DNA of 64,000 nt from [Clostridium] saccharolyticum WM1 (GTDB taxonomy: Bacteria > Bacillota > Clostridia > Lachnospirales > Lachnospiraceae). The position numbers and the translations under genes are program-made. The notes beneath the pieces were generated by a model that saw only the letters and a program-made list of their open reading frames with translations, did no database searches and was not told the DNA's origin. This document shows, one piece after another, positions 45,997 to 55,247 of this stretch. Position 1 is the stretch's first letter, and each line of letters opens with the position of its first letter. The stretch is from positions 2,790,001 through 2,854,000 of the forward strand of contig NC_014376.1 of the NCBI RefSeq assembly GCF_000144625.1. Reading direction: 5' to 3'.

Positions 45997-46974
45997 CTAG
46001 CAGATCCTCGGCAGCCCCTCACCGTATAGCAAATCAATGGTCCGGTTACCCAGCAGCCGGGTTTTCATTGTCACACCCCTCCCTTCCAGAACAGTCCCGA
46101 TGATTCTGGCGTTTTTCCCATACTTGCTTTTCCTGATTGCCTGCAAAGCCTTTTGGGCCTGATTTTCCGGTACAACGGCTATCATTTTCCCTTCATTTGC
46201 CATGTAAAGGGGATCCAGACCAAGGATATCACAAAAACCTTTCACCTGGGTGCTGATTGGCAGGGCTTCCTCCCATATCTCCACTCTGCAGGAGGATTGA
46301 TCCGCTGCCTCATGAAGAACCGTGGCAAGGCCGCCCCTTGTAACATCCCTCATACAATGGATCCTGATGTTTTCATCAAGAAGATTTTTTACGATGGAAG
46401 TAAGAGGTCCGCAATCACTTGCAATCTGATTTTCAATCCCCATCCGGTGCGAAAGAATGGCTGCATGGTGTTCTCCTAAATTGCCGGAAAGAATAACTGC
46501 GTCTTTGGGCCTGCACTTTGAAATACTGATACCTTCTTTCCGGATCTCCCCTATTCCCGACGTATTGATATAGATTCCGCCGCTTCCTTCCACCACCTTC
46601 GTATCACCGGCTACGATCCTTACTCCGGCTTCTCTGGCTGCCAGGGCCATGGAAGAGGCAATTTTCTCAATGATCTCAAGCTCCGCCCCCTCTTCTATAA
46701 TGAAGCCTGCTGTCAGATATCTTGGAACAGCCCCCATCATGGAAAGATCATTCACAGTTCCGCATACGGCAAGCTTACCAATATCTCCCCCTTTAAAAAA
46801 TAAGGGAGTGACCACAAAGGAATCCGTTGTATAAGCAATCTTCCCTTTGATGTTCAAAACAGCGGAATCTTCCAGTTTATTCAGAGTTTTATTATTAAAA
46901 TGCTTTAAAAATACTTCCGTGATGAGATTACCGGTCTGCTTTCCCCCGCTGCCGTAGGACATGTCGATTTTCAT
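45997..46974 (-). CDS. hypE: Hydrogenase maturation protein HypE
   Basis: 325 residues of the AIR-synthase-like ATPase fold, with MSYGSGGKQT, DSFVVTPLFFKGGDIGKLAVCGTVNDL and MRDVTRGGLATVL, ending in the required PRIC: the C-terminal Cys carries the carbamoyl group, which HypE dehydrates to cyanide for the [NiFe] site. Last gene of hypFCDE, 44 bases after hypD. Confidence 0.95.
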   Translation of the reverse strand: MKIDMSYGSGGKQTGNLITEVFLKHFNNKTLNKLEDSAVLNIKGKIAYTTDSFVVTPLFFKGGDIGKLAVCGTVNDLSMMGAVPRYLTAGFIIEEGAELEIIEKIASSMALAAREAGVRIVAGDTKVVEGSGGIYINTSGIGEIRKEGISISKCRPKDAVILSGNLGEHHAAILSHRMGIENQIASDCGPLTSIVKNLLDENIRIHCMRDVTRGGLATVLHEAADQSSCRVEIWEEALPISTQVKGFCDILGLDPLYMANEGKMIAVVPENQAQKALQAIRKSKYGKNARIIGTVLEGRGVTMKTRLLGNRTIDLLYGEGLPRIC

Positions 46975-47018
46975 GGCTTCCGCTCTCCTTCCATTCTCTT
47001 TCTTTTACTCCTTTTGGC

Positions 47019-48056
47019 TCAGAAATTCTGGTACCAGATGCCGCAGGCCCCTTCCTGGGATACCATACAGGGACCTATGGCATGTAGTGGGGTGCAGGCA
47101 GTTTTAAACAGGGGACAGTCCGGCGGATTTATCCGGCCAAGAATTACATCCGAACACTTACAGCCAACCGGCATATGCTCTTCCCTCTCTTCTTTCTTAC
47201 GTCCTGCATCGTAGATCCTATATTCTTTTCTAAGCCTTAAGGCTGACTTTTCTATAACCCCGATTCCTCTCCATAAGCCATCCCCAGCTTCAAAATATCG
47301 GTTAATGAGTGCAGCCGCCTTCTGGTTCCCTTCCTCTGTCACGGCACTGGCATAAAGGTTTTTCACCTCAAAGCACTGCTTTCTGGTCTGGAGCAGGATC
47401 TCATATACGGCTGCAAGGATGTGCTCTCCTTCAAATCCAGCGATTACAAATGGCTTTTGATATTGAAAGGCCAGTTTCCTGTAAGCTCCGCAGCCTGTAA
47501 TCACACTCACATGTCCTGGGCTTAAAAATCCGTCGATGGCTTTTTCCTTTTCACAGAGAAAGGAAAGGGCCGGTACAATGGTTTTTATGGAGGTCATAAG
47601 CTTCAGGTTTTCGATCTTTCTCTGCAGGATTTCCTCTAGAAGCAGAGCATAAACAGGAGCAGTGGTTTCAAATCCCACTGCTGCAAAAACATACTGGATC
47701 CTCCTGTTTTCCTCTGCTTCCCCAATGGCAGTAAGGGGAGAATAGAGAATTTTCACCCTCCCTCCGGCTGCCTTGGCCTCTGTCAGGCTCATCCTGCTTC
47801 CCCTGACCTTCATCATATCCCCGAAGGTAAGCACGCAATGATTTTCCTTTAAGGAGTATTCCGTCAGTTCATCTATGTAGGCGGAAGAGGTGACGCAGAC
47901 CGGACAGCCCGGCCCAGAAATCAGCTGGATCCTGGGTGAGATTATGGTCCGGATGCCGTTCTTAAAAATGCTGGCCGTATGGGTCCCGCATACCTCCATA
48001 ATTTTTACCGGCCTGCCGCCATAATTTTTCAGTTCATGGATCACCTGGTCGATCAT
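47019..48056 (-). CDS. hypD: Hydrogenase maturation protein HypD
   Basis: 345 residues with the HypD signatures MEVCGTHT, SGPGCPVCVT, LTFGDMMKVRG, AVGFETTAP and a C-terminal [4Fe-4S] cysteine set (VGCKCSDVILG...PPDCPLF...GPCMVSQEGACG). It is the iron-sulfur scaffold that, with HypC, assembles Fe(CN)2CO for [NiFe]-hydrogenase. It starts 4 bases after hypC. Confidence 0.96.
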   Translation of the reverse strand: MIDQVIHELKNYGGRPVKIMEVCGTHTASIFKNGIRTIISPRIQLISGPGCPVCVTSSAYIDELTEYSLKENHCVLTFGDMMKVRGSRMSLTEAKAAGGRVKILYSPLTAIGEAEENRRIQYVFAAVGFETTAPVYALLLEEILQRKIENLKLMTSIKTIVPALSFLCEKEKAIDGFLSPGHVSVITGCGAYRKLAFQYQKPFVIAGFEGEHILAAVYEILLQTRKQCFEVKNLYASAVTEEGNQKAAALINRYFEAGDGLWRGIGVIEKSALRLRKEYRIYDAGRKKEEREEHMPVGCKCSDVILGRINPPDCPLFKTACTPLHAIGPCMVSQEGACGIWYQNF

Positions 48057-48060
48057 ATTT

Positions 48061-48276
48061 TTATCCCTCCTCCTGAAACTGGGAAAATATGGTAAGGATT
48101 TCTTTGGCCGTATCCTCCATTAAAACTTCAATAACGCAGCCGGCATGTATGAGGACATAATCACCCACTTTCGTATCCACCAGTCTTATGTTGGCCTCGG
48201 TAATATTATCCATAATGTTAATCTTTGCGTAATCCCCCTTTATTTGAATCACTTTTCCCGGAACTGCAACACACAT
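48061..48276 (-). CDS. hypC: Hydrogenase maturation chaperone HypC
   Basis: 71 residues starting MCVAVPGKV: the N-terminal Cys2, exposed after Met removal, holds the iron on its way to the large subunit, and DYVLIHAGCVIEVL is the family's second signature. Its start lies 59 bases inside the end of hypF in another frame, so translation is coupled. Confidence 0.95.
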   Translation of the reverse strand: MCVAVPGKVIQIKGDYAKINIMDNITEANIRLVDTKVGDYVLIHAGCVIEVLMEDTAKEILTIFSQFQEEG

Positions 48277-50605
48277 GGCATCCTGTCCTTTCCAAATCCC
48301 TAATCCCGGATTTTAAATATTCATTTCCCAGATAAGCCTGACCCAGGCTCAATCCTCCGTCGTTAGGAGGAACCGCCGAATTCAAATAGACAAAAAACCC
48401 ATTTTTCTTTAATAGTCCGATGGTATGCCTGGTCAGCAGGGCATTTTGAAAAACACCTCCGCTTAACGCTACGGTGTTGCTTAAATATCGGCTCCCCAGC
48501 CTTTTGCAGACAGAGGCCACTGCCTGTGCCAGGGCAAGATGAAAGCCAAGGGCCAGGGCGCCTGTCTCTGCTCTGTTTCTCATGGTGCAAAGAGTCTCGA
48601 AAACCGGCCGGGGATCTAATGTAAGGACATCGTCCTGCTCCTTTATTCCAAACGAAAGACTGACCGGCTTTACCCGGTTTCTTTCCCCCAGCACTGCCTC
48701 CCTTTCCAGCAATACGGCACATTCTCCCTCATATCGGTTCTCATGCCCGATATTTAAGACAGACGCTGCCCCATCAAACAGACGCCCTACGCTGGAAGTC
48801 AATACCCTATTGATATTATGCTCCAGGGCGGCTTTTATCACCTCCAGCCTTTCATCCTCAATATAAGCGGTAAGCCCTGCGTGAAGCAGACAGCAGGAAG
48901 CTGTTTTCCTGGCATCTCTCATGGAGCTATCTCCTCCCAGAATGGGAAACATGCTTACATGACCCGCCCTTATGAAATCAATCCCTTCACAGACAAGAAA
49001 CTCTCCGCCCCATATGCTCCTGTCCGTCCCGCAGCCAGTTCCGTCAAAGGCAACTCCGATCACAGGCCCCTTTAAATCATGCTCGGCCATGACGGAAGCG
49101 ACATGGGCATGATGGTGCTGCACCTTAAGGACGGGCAGACCAAGAGCTTCTGCAAAACGTGCTGAATGGTAATTGGGATGGAGGTCACAGACCGCCAGAC
49201 CCGGGGTAATTCGAAGAAGTCTTGTCAGATCTTCATAGGATCTTTGAAATTCCTTTCTAACTGCCTCTTCCTCCAGGTCCCCGAAATGCTGGGATACCAC
49301 TGCATTCCCCTTCTGGCAGAGGCAGAATGCCGCTTTTAGATCCCCTCCTGCCGCAAAGATCCCGGTCTTTGTCCCGCCTTCCCCCTCTTCCCTGCTTCCC
49401 TCTCCCCTAGATAAAAAAACTGGATAAGGAACATAGCCTCTGCTTCTTCGGATGAGCTGGGGCATGCCTTCTATGATCCTTGCAACGGAATCATCCACTG
49501 AACGTACGATCCTTCTTTGGTTATATAATACACCATCCAGATAGGGCGACGAGAGAGCCAGCATGGATTCGTCCTCCCGAATAATGGGCTGCCCGGCAAT
49601 ATTGGCGCTTGTCATGATCAGGGGGCCCAGCCTTTTTGTCAGCATATGCTGGAGTGGAGTATAAGGAAGGAAAGCCCCGCAATAAATGCTTTCATTGGAA
49701 ACAGAGGGTGCCATGGTATCTTGTTTTATGGAAAGCAGTACGATGGGCCTTGCTTTTGATTCCAGCAGCGCTTTTTCTTCCGCAGAGACCAGGCAGCACC
49801 TGCTTATTTCCTGGATTCCGGGAAACATAACTGCAAAAGGCTTTTCCTCTCTCCCCTTTAATTTGCGAAGACGTTTTACCGTATCCTCCCGGAAAGGGGA
49901 GCAGACCAGATGAAAGCCTCCAATTCCTTTCACTGCAACGATCCCTCCCTTTGACAGCACGGTCAAAGCCTTTTCAAAGGCCTCCTTTTCCTTTCGCTCC
50001 ATAGGACCATTTCCCTTATGGTGATAGATCAGGTAAGGGCCGCAGTCATTGCAGGAAACGGTCTGGGCATGAAAACGCCTGCCTGCAGCCCATGTGTATT
50101 CCTTCTGACATTCGCTGCATAAGGGAAAATCCTCCATGGTTGTCCGTTTTCTGTCATAGGGCAGTTCCTCCATTATGGTATATCTGGGTCCGCAGGAGAC
50201 ACAGCTGATAAATGGATTCCCATATCTTCTGTCCGACTCTTCGGATAGCTCTCTTAAGCATTCCGGGCATACCGGAAGATCCGGAGGAATCACCGATATT
50301 TCGCCCATGGATTCACTCTTCAAGATGGCAAAATCCTCAAGATCCATAAAAGGGATTTCTTCTGCTTCCATCTTCATGATTTCATGGCCGCCCTTTTTGT
50401 TATCCTTAAGGTCAGCCAGGAACCGGCCGATCAAATCGCTTTCAGACTGGGCCACGATCTCCACATAACCGCCTACGTTGCGCACCAGCCCTTTTATCCC
50501 GTACTCTTTTGCGGTACGATAAACAAGGGGACGGAATCCAACCCCCTGCACAATTCCATATACCCTTATTTGTTCTGTCATGATCTTGTTTTTTCCATCT
50601 TCCAT
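48218..50605 (-). CDS. hypF: Carbamoyltransferase HypF
   Basis: 795 residues in the full HypF order: acylphosphatase-like domain (VYGIVQGVGFRPLVYR), two zinc fingers (CPECL...CVSCGPRYT and CSECQ...CNDCGP), a YrdC-like domain (about 200-390) and a Kae1-like carbamoyltransferase domain with VQHHHAHVASVMAEH and VALSGGVFQNALL. It transfers carbamoyl from carbamoyl phosphate to the HypE Cys. The C-terminus extends about 30 residues past the usual LGQAYLG end, into hypC. A second Met nine codons in is an alternative start. hypA, hypB and the hydrogenase genes are not in the window. Confidence 0.95.
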   Translation of the reverse strand: MEDGKNKIMTEQIRVYGIVQGVGFRPLVYRTAKEYGIKGLVRNVGGYVEIVAQSESDLIGRFLADLKDNKKGGHEIMKMEAEEIPFMDLEDFAILKSESMGEISVIPPDLPVCPECLRELSEESDRRYGNPFISCVSCGPRYTIMEELPYDRKRTTMEDFPLCSECQKEYTWAAGRRFHAQTVSCNDCGPYLIYHHKGNGPMERKEKEAFEKALTVLSKGGIVAVKGIGGFHLVCSPFREDTVKRLRKLKGREEKPFAVMFPGIQEISRCCLVSAEEKALLESKARPIVLLSIKQDTMAPSVSNESIYCGAFLPYTPLQHMLTKRLGPLIMTSANIAGQPIIREDESMLALSSPYLDGVLYNQRRIVRSVDDSVARIIEGMPQLIRRSRGYVPYPVFLSRGEGSREEGEGGTKTGIFAAGGDLKAAFCLCQKGNAVVSQHFGDLEEEAVRKEFQRSYEDLTRLLRITPGLAVCDLHPNYHSARFAEALGLPVLKVQHHHAHVASVMAEHDLKGPVIGVAFDGTGCGTDRSIWGGEFLVCEGIDFIRAGHVSMFPILGGDSSMRDARKTASCCLLHAGLTAYIEDERLEVIKAALEHNINRVLTSSVGRLFDGAASVLNIGHENRYEGECAVLLEREAVLGERNRVKPVSLSFGIKEQDDVLTLDPRPVFETLCTMRNRAETGALALGFHLALAQAVASVCKRLGSRYLSNTVALSGGVFQNALLTRHTIGLLKKNGFFVYLNSAVPPNDGGLSLGQAYLGNEYLKSGIRDLERTGCHVCCSSGKSDSNKGGLRKD

Positions 50606-50873
50606 TCCACTACCTTTTTATCGCCTTCTTCCGTCTTACCGGATTCAACACCGGGGCTGTTTGATTCAAAGCCCGGACTCCCTTCATAAAAAAGTTCTCG
50701 TCAAAATCAATATATGGGAAAAGGTCACATTTCGTAATCGTAATAACCCATTTCTCTTCTCCTGATTTGTTTCTCTCCATATCCTATGATATTTCCCTAA
50801 ATTTATTTCTATTTTATATCATGTTTTTTGTGGTAAAATAGTATATAACGAAATGATAAAAAGGAGGTACTAT

Positions 50874-51512
50874 ATGGAACAGAAACTCCCAACCACCATT
50901 GATGAGTACATCACTGGACAAAACCCGGAAATACAGCCCCTCCTGGAAAAGCTGTACCAGACCATAAAAAAGGCGGCACCGGAAGCAGGGGAAAAGATCA
51001 GTTGGGGAATGGCTACATTCGTTCATCACGGCAATCTGGTACATTTTTCCGCAGAGAAAAAGCACATCGGATTTCACCCGGCCCCCACCGCTATTGATGC
51101 CTTTCAAGAAGATTTAAAGGAATACCGCTGTTCAAAAGGCACCGTCCGGTTTCCCTATGACAAGCCTCTGCCTCTTGAGCTTATAGGCAAAATGGTCCGT
51201 TTCCGGGTGGCTGAACAGGAGGCACTATTGGAAGAAAAAAAAACGGGAAAAACAATGGAAAAACAATTACGGCCCCGGTGCCCCATGCCTGACGATGTGA
51301 TGGCAGAGCTTCAGAAAGAGGGGTTGACTAAGGCCTACGACGCCCGGCCGCCGTATCAGAGAAATGATTATCTCGGATGGATCACCAGGGCTAAGCGCCC
51401 GGAAACCCGGCGAAAGCGTATGGATCAAATGCTGGATGAGCTGCGTTCCGGCGATGCCTATATGGGCATGGCTTATACCACTAAAAAAATTACTAAGGCC
51501 GGACCTTCTTAA
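50874..51512 (+). CDS. DUF1801 - YdeI/OmpD-associated domain protein
   Basis: 212 residues. The N-terminal 115 match DUF1801 (YdhG/frataxin-like fold): TIDEYITGQNPEIQPLLEKLYQTIKKAAPEAGEKISWGMATF, then IGFHPAPTAIDAF and KGTVRFPYDKPLP. The C-terminal 75 match the YdeI/OmpD-associated domain: MPDDVMAELQKEGLTKAYDARPPYQRNDYLGWITRAKRPETRRKR. Function not established; related proteins have been linked to iron handling or bacteriocin protection. ATG 50874 was chosen for AAGGAGG 8 bases upstream. Single gene with its own terminator. Confidence 0.82.
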   Translation: MEQKLPTTIDEYITGQNPEIQPLLEKLYQTIKKAAPEAGEKISWGMATFVHHGNLVHFSAEKKHIGFHPAPTAIDAFQEDLKEYRCSKGTVRFPYDKPLPLELIGKMVRFRVAEQEALLEEKKTGKTMEKQLRPRCPMPDDVMAELQKEGLTKAYDARPPYQRNDYLGWITRAKRPETRRKRMDQMLDELRSGDAYMGMAYTTKKITKAGPS

Positions 51513-51524
51513 CCGGCCTTTTTT
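51495..51524 (+). terminator. Terminator of the DUF1801-YdeI gene
   Basis: AAGGCCGG (51495-51502) pairs with CCGGCCTT (51513-51520), followed by six T. It overlaps the gene's last codons. Confidence 0.88.
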
Positions 51525-51569
51525 CTTTCCATATCATTTCTTAATAATTCTTAATTCCCTTAAATTTCA

Positions 51570-51597
51570 TTGTTATTTAATTTATAAATGATATAAT
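51570..51597 (+). promoter_or_regulatory. Promoter of the two-component / Dlt-like operon
   Basis: TTGTTA (51570-51575), 16 bases, TATAAT (51592-51597), about 120 bases before the response regulator. No other good promoter is visible up to 59.2 kb on this strand, so all seven genes are probably one transcript. Confidence 0.6.
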
Positions 51598-51718
51598 TTT
51601 CCATATTTCTATACAAAAGTATCAAGAACATATCCCTGCATTACAGTGGAATCTTAACAAGAATGGAAGGATTCTCTGATTTTACCCTTATAAAAGCAGA
51701 AAAGGAGGTTGCCGGCCC

Positions 51719-52432
51719 ATGAGTACAGCACAGCAGATACTGGTAGTAGATGACGATGCAGACATCCGGGAAGTTCTCCGCATTCAGCTGGAGAACAAAG
51801 GCTATTCCGTATGGGAAGCGGTTAACGGAAACGATGCGGTGGCCGCTGTCTCAGAAAATCCTGATATTGACCTTATTATATTAGACATCATGATGCCCGG
51901 CTTATCGGGAATCGATGCCTGTACCCAGATCCGGAAGATAACTTCCGCTCCTGTATTGTTTTTAACGGCAAAATCAAAAGAAAGCGATAAAACGGCGGCC
52001 TATGAAAACGGCGGCGATGATTACCTTGTAAAACCTTTTTCCCAGGCAGAGCTTCTTATGAAGGTCCGCTCTCTTTTAAGAAGATACGTAGTCTATAAAG
52101 GGAAAACTGAACCTGTTTTTAATCTTTCAGAAATCCGCATCCAGGATATTCTGATTGATACCACGTACCGTTTTGTTTACCGGGAAAATCAAAAAATTGA
52201 GCTTACGGATACAGAGTTCCAGGTTTTGATGTATCTGGTCAGAAACAGAGGCAAAGCAAAGGATGCACAGGCGATCTATGAAGGCGTTTGGAACGATAGG
52301 TTCCTCCCTTCTTCCACCAATACGGTCATGGTACACATATTAAAGCTCCGGAAAAAACTGGAACTGGATTTTAATAATCCTGCCATTATACGAACCGTTT
52401 GGGGAAAGGGCTATCAAATCGATGAAGCATAA
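51719..52432 (+). CDS. OmpR-family response regulator
   Basis: 237 residues. Receiver: DDD at 11-13, phospho-acceptor Asp56 in IILDIMMPG, and Lys in DDYLVKPFS. The winged-helix output domain carries ELTDTEFQVLMYLVRNRG and NTVMVHILKLRKKLE...TVWGKGYQI. It resembles VanR-type regulators of cell-wall stress operons. AAAGGAGG lies 10 bases before the ATG. Overlaps the kinase gene by 11 bases. Confidence 0.93.
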   Translation: MSTAQQILVVDDDADIREVLRIQLENKGYSVWEAVNGNDAVAAVSENPDIDLIILDIMMPGLSGIDACTQIRKITSAPVLFLTAKSKESDKTAAYENGGDDYLVKPFSQAELLMKVRSLLRRYVVYKGKTEPVFNLSEIRIQDILIDTTYRFVYRENQKIELTDTEFQVLMYLVRNRGKAKDAQAIYEGVWNDRFLPSSTNTVMVHILKLRKKLELDFNNPAIIRTVWGKGYQIDEA

Positions 52433-53723
52433 ATGGATTTCATCTTTAAGGTATAAGCAGATATTTGTATTAATCTTTGGGGCGGTGGTCAGTTTTGGAA
52501 TGTATTTTGCCGCACAGGCCTTTGGGGATTATTTAATATCCAGGAACCATATGAATGAAGAGGCTGCATGGAAGAGGCTGACCAATTATCAGAACTCTTT
52601 TGAAAATTACATCAATAAATACCAGGTATCCGTAAAAAACGTAAGGTCGATTTCCAAGTGGGTGAAGAATCATAAATACGTTTATGTAACCATTTTTAAC
52701 GGCAATGAAATCATTTATGAATCCGGCTACTGGAATGATGCCTATGCCTCCTATGATACGGCCACCATTAGGGATATTGCCTTCAGCGACGGAACCTATT
52801 CCGTTTCTATTATTGATTCATCGGAAATAAAGTGGTATAACCTGGTAACTTATGCTTCGTGGGGTGTGTTTTTCCTGTTTCTGTTTGTAATCCTGATTTT
52901 TTATAACCACCGGATCATTGCACGGATCATGCTGTTGTCAAGGGAGGTTTCCCTGATTGAAAAAGGGGATTTAGAGCAGCCCATCTTTTACAAAGGCAAT
53001 GATGAAATCTCTTTGCTGGCAAAAAATGCAGATAACATGAGAAATTCCTTAATTACAAGATATCAGAGTGAGAAGGAGGCCTGGGAGGCAAACAGTGAGC
53101 TGATCACATCCATATCCCACGACATCCGGACCCCCCTTACTTCCCTCATCGGCTATCTGGAGATATTGGATTCAAAAAGCTATCATTCGGAAGAACAGTT
53201 TGATAAATACATAAAAAGCTGCAAAGAAAAATCCATTCAGCTAAAAGACCTTTCGGACCGGCTCTTCCAGTACTTTCTTGTATTCGGAAAGGAACGGATC
53301 CTGATGCAGATGGATACTTTTGATGCAAAGATCCTGCTCCAGCAGCTTTTTATGGAATACGTGTTTGACCTTGGCAATCTGGGTTTTAATGTGAAAACAG
53401 AATTTGTGGAGCAATCCTGCAGCATAACTGCTGATATCCAGTATCTGAGGCGGTTGTTTGATAACCTGTTTTCCAATGTTAGAAAATATGCAGGAGTTGA
53501 TGGGCCGGTCATTGTCAACAGCCATATCGCTGGCAATGACCTGATTATCACTGTCACCAATGAAATCCGCAGGGACAGCACGTTTTTGGAAAGCACCAAT
53601 ATCGGACTGAAAACCTGCCAGAAAATAGCAGAACAAATGAACGGAACCTTTGAGATAGAAAAAAACGGAACTGATTTCACGGTCCGGGTAACATTTCCTT
53701 TGGAATCCGTCAGAGAGGAGTAA
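52422..53723 (+). CDS. Sensor histidine kinase
   Basis: 433 residues: membrane span 1 (about 12-33), a 110-residue outer sensor, membrane span 2 (about 147-167), a HAMP region, the H-box SISHDIRTPLTSLIGYLEIL (His near 232), an N-box RLFDNLFSNVRKYA and ATP-lid elements (NIGLKTCQKIAEQMNG; the G1-type DxGxG is degenerate). It phosphorylates the partner regulator encoded just upstream. It is followed 6 bases later by the adenylation gene, so the sensed signal probably concerns the cell envelope, for example cationic peptides; this is an inference. Confidence 0.9.
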   Translation: MKHKWISSLRYKQIFVLIFGAVVSFGMYFAAQAFGDYLISRNHMNEEAAWKRLTNYQNSFENYINKYQVSVKNVRSISKWVKNHKYVYVTIFNGNEIIYESGYWNDAYASYDTATIRDIAFSDGTYSVSIIDSSEIKWYNLVTYASWGVFFLFLFVILIFYNHRIIARIMLLSREVSLIEKGDLEQPIFYKGNDEISLLAKNADNMRNSLITRYQSEKEAWEANSELITSISHDIRTPLTSLIGYLEILDSKSYHSEEQFDKYIKSCKEKSIQLKDLSDRLFQYFLVFGKERILMQMDTFDAKILLQQLFMEYVFDLGNLGFNVKTEFVEQSCSITADIQYLRRLFDNLFSNVRKYAGVDGPVIVNSHIAGNDLIITVTNEIRRDSTFLESTNIGLKTCQKIAEQMNGTFEIEKNGTDFTVRVTFPLESVREE

Positions 53724-53729
53724 CAATCT

Positions 53730-55247
53730 ATGAGAAACGTACTGGAGTATCTGGAACACTCCGCAAGGATATTTCCGGATAAAATTGCCGCGCAGGATCA
53801 GGTTACCGGCTGCTCTTATAAAGAACTGTTATTGAATGCCAAACGGATAGGCAGCTTTCTTTCCGGTTTTGAATCACCGGGTAATCCTGTTGTTGTTTTT
53901 ATGGATAAAAGCGTGGAGGCTTTGACAGCCTTCCTGGGAATCGTATACGCCGGATGCTTCTATGTTTTCATCAGCCCGGGGCAGCCGGTCCCCCGCATAA
54001 GGCAGATCATGGAGGTCCTTAAAGCAGGCACCCTCATCACCATGGGGGAACCGAAAGCCCTGGCGGAAGATATGGGATTTACCGGAAATCTCCTGGATTA
54101 CCATGAAATGATCCATGGGGAGATAAAGGAAGAGGACTTATCGCTCATCCGTGACCGGTCCCAGGACATTGATCCTTTGTACTGTAACTTTACTTCCGGT
54201 TCAACAGGAATTCCAAAGGGCGTGCTGGTCAGCCACCGGTCCGTCATTGATTTTATGGAATATTTTCCTTCCATGTTTGGCATAACGTCAGAAGATATTA
54301 TCGGGAACCAGGCTCCCTTTGACTTTGATGTTTCTGTTAAGGATATTTATTCCACCCTTAAAACCGGGGCGACCATGGTCATGATCCCAAAGAAATTGTT
54401 TTCCATTCCCACAGAACTTCTGGATTACCTTTGGGAACACAAGGTAACTACCTTAATCTGGGCGGTCTCCGCCCTGTGCCTTATCGCCCAGCTTAAGGGT
54501 TTCACCTATAAAGTTCCTTCCAGAATCAATAAGGTCCTGTTCAGCGGAGAGGCTATGCCGGTAAAACATTTAGCAGTCTGGCAGAAATATCTTCCCGGTG
54601 CAAGGTATGTGAACCTATACGGACCTACGGAGATCACCTGCAACTGCACCTACTACCCTGTGGACCGAAAATTTGAAGCCCATGAAACTCTGCCCATTGG
54701 AAGAGCATTTCCCAATGAAAAGGTCTTCCTTCTGGATCAGGATGACAGGCTGGTCACGGAAAATGGCCGGATTGGGGAGATTTGCGTATCCGGAACCGCT
54801 CTGGCCCTGGGATATTATAATAATCCGGAGCAGACAAAACGGGTGTTTGTACAGAATCCGCTTAACACCCGCTACTTAGAAACCATTTACCGCACCGGTG
54901 ATCTGGCATTCTACCAAGAGAAGGCAGGGCTATGCTTTGCCGGACGAAAGGATTTCCAGATCAAGCACATGGGGCACCGCATCGAGCTGGAGGAGATCGA
55001 AGCCGTCTTAAACAGCTATCCCCTCATTGAGCGGGCATGCTGCGTCTTTGATGATGAAAAAAACAAGATTACGGCTTTTTATGTGGGTAATATGAATGAA
55101 AGGGAGATTTCAATCCGAATGAGGGAATCCCTGCCGGTTTATATGATTCCCTCTGGGTTCTGCCCTCTGCCGGAATTGCCGGTCACTCCAAACGGAAAAA
55201 TGGACCGAAAAAAATTATTGGAAATGGGGAAAGGAAAGCAGCCATGA
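53730..55247 (+). CDS. DltA-like amino acid adenylation enzyme
   Basis: 505 residues of the ANL superfamily with all core motifs: YCNFTSGSTGIPKGVLVSHRS (phosphate loop), NLYGPTEITCNCTYYPV, YRTGDLAFY, GRKDFQIKHMGHRIELEEIE and the catalytic Lys in TPNGKMDRKK. Length and motifs match DltA, which activates D-alanine with ATP and loads it onto a carrier protein. The operon context (PLP enzyme, separate carrier, MBOAT, DltD-like) supports a loading role, but the amino acid cannot be read here and may differ from D-Ala. RBS GAGGAG; its stop overlaps the next start (ATGA). Confidence 0.85.
   Translation: MRNVLEYLEHSARIFPDKIAAQDQVTGCSYKELLLNAKRIGSFLSGFESPGNPVVVFMDKSVEALTAFLGIVYAGCFYVFISPGQPVPRIRQIMEVLKAGTLITMGEPKALAEDMGFTGNLLDYHEMIHGEIKEEDLSLIRDRSQDIDPLYCNFTSGSTGIPKGVLVSHRSVIDFMEYFPSMFGITSEDIIGNQAPFDFDVSVKDIYSTLKTGATMVMIPKKLFSIPTELLDYLWEHKVTTLIWAVSALCLIAQLKGFTYKVPSRINKVLFSGEAMPVKHLAVWQKYLPGARYVNLYGPTEITCNCTYYPVDRKFEAHETLPIGRAFPNEKVFLLDQDDRLVTENGRIGEICVSGTALALGYYNNPEQTKRVFVQNPLNTRYLETIYRTGDLAFYQEKAGLCFAGRKDFQIKHMGHRIELEEIEAVLNSYPLIERACCVFDDEKNKITAFYVGNMNEREISIRMRESLPVYMIPSGFCPLPELPVTPNGKMDRKKLLEMGKGKQP

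Noticed and set aside
48218-48276. Frameshift at the hypF-hypC junction
   Set aside because: Both frames are intact with sensible starts and stops; overlap with translational coupling is the simpler reading, though an untypical HypF tail remains.
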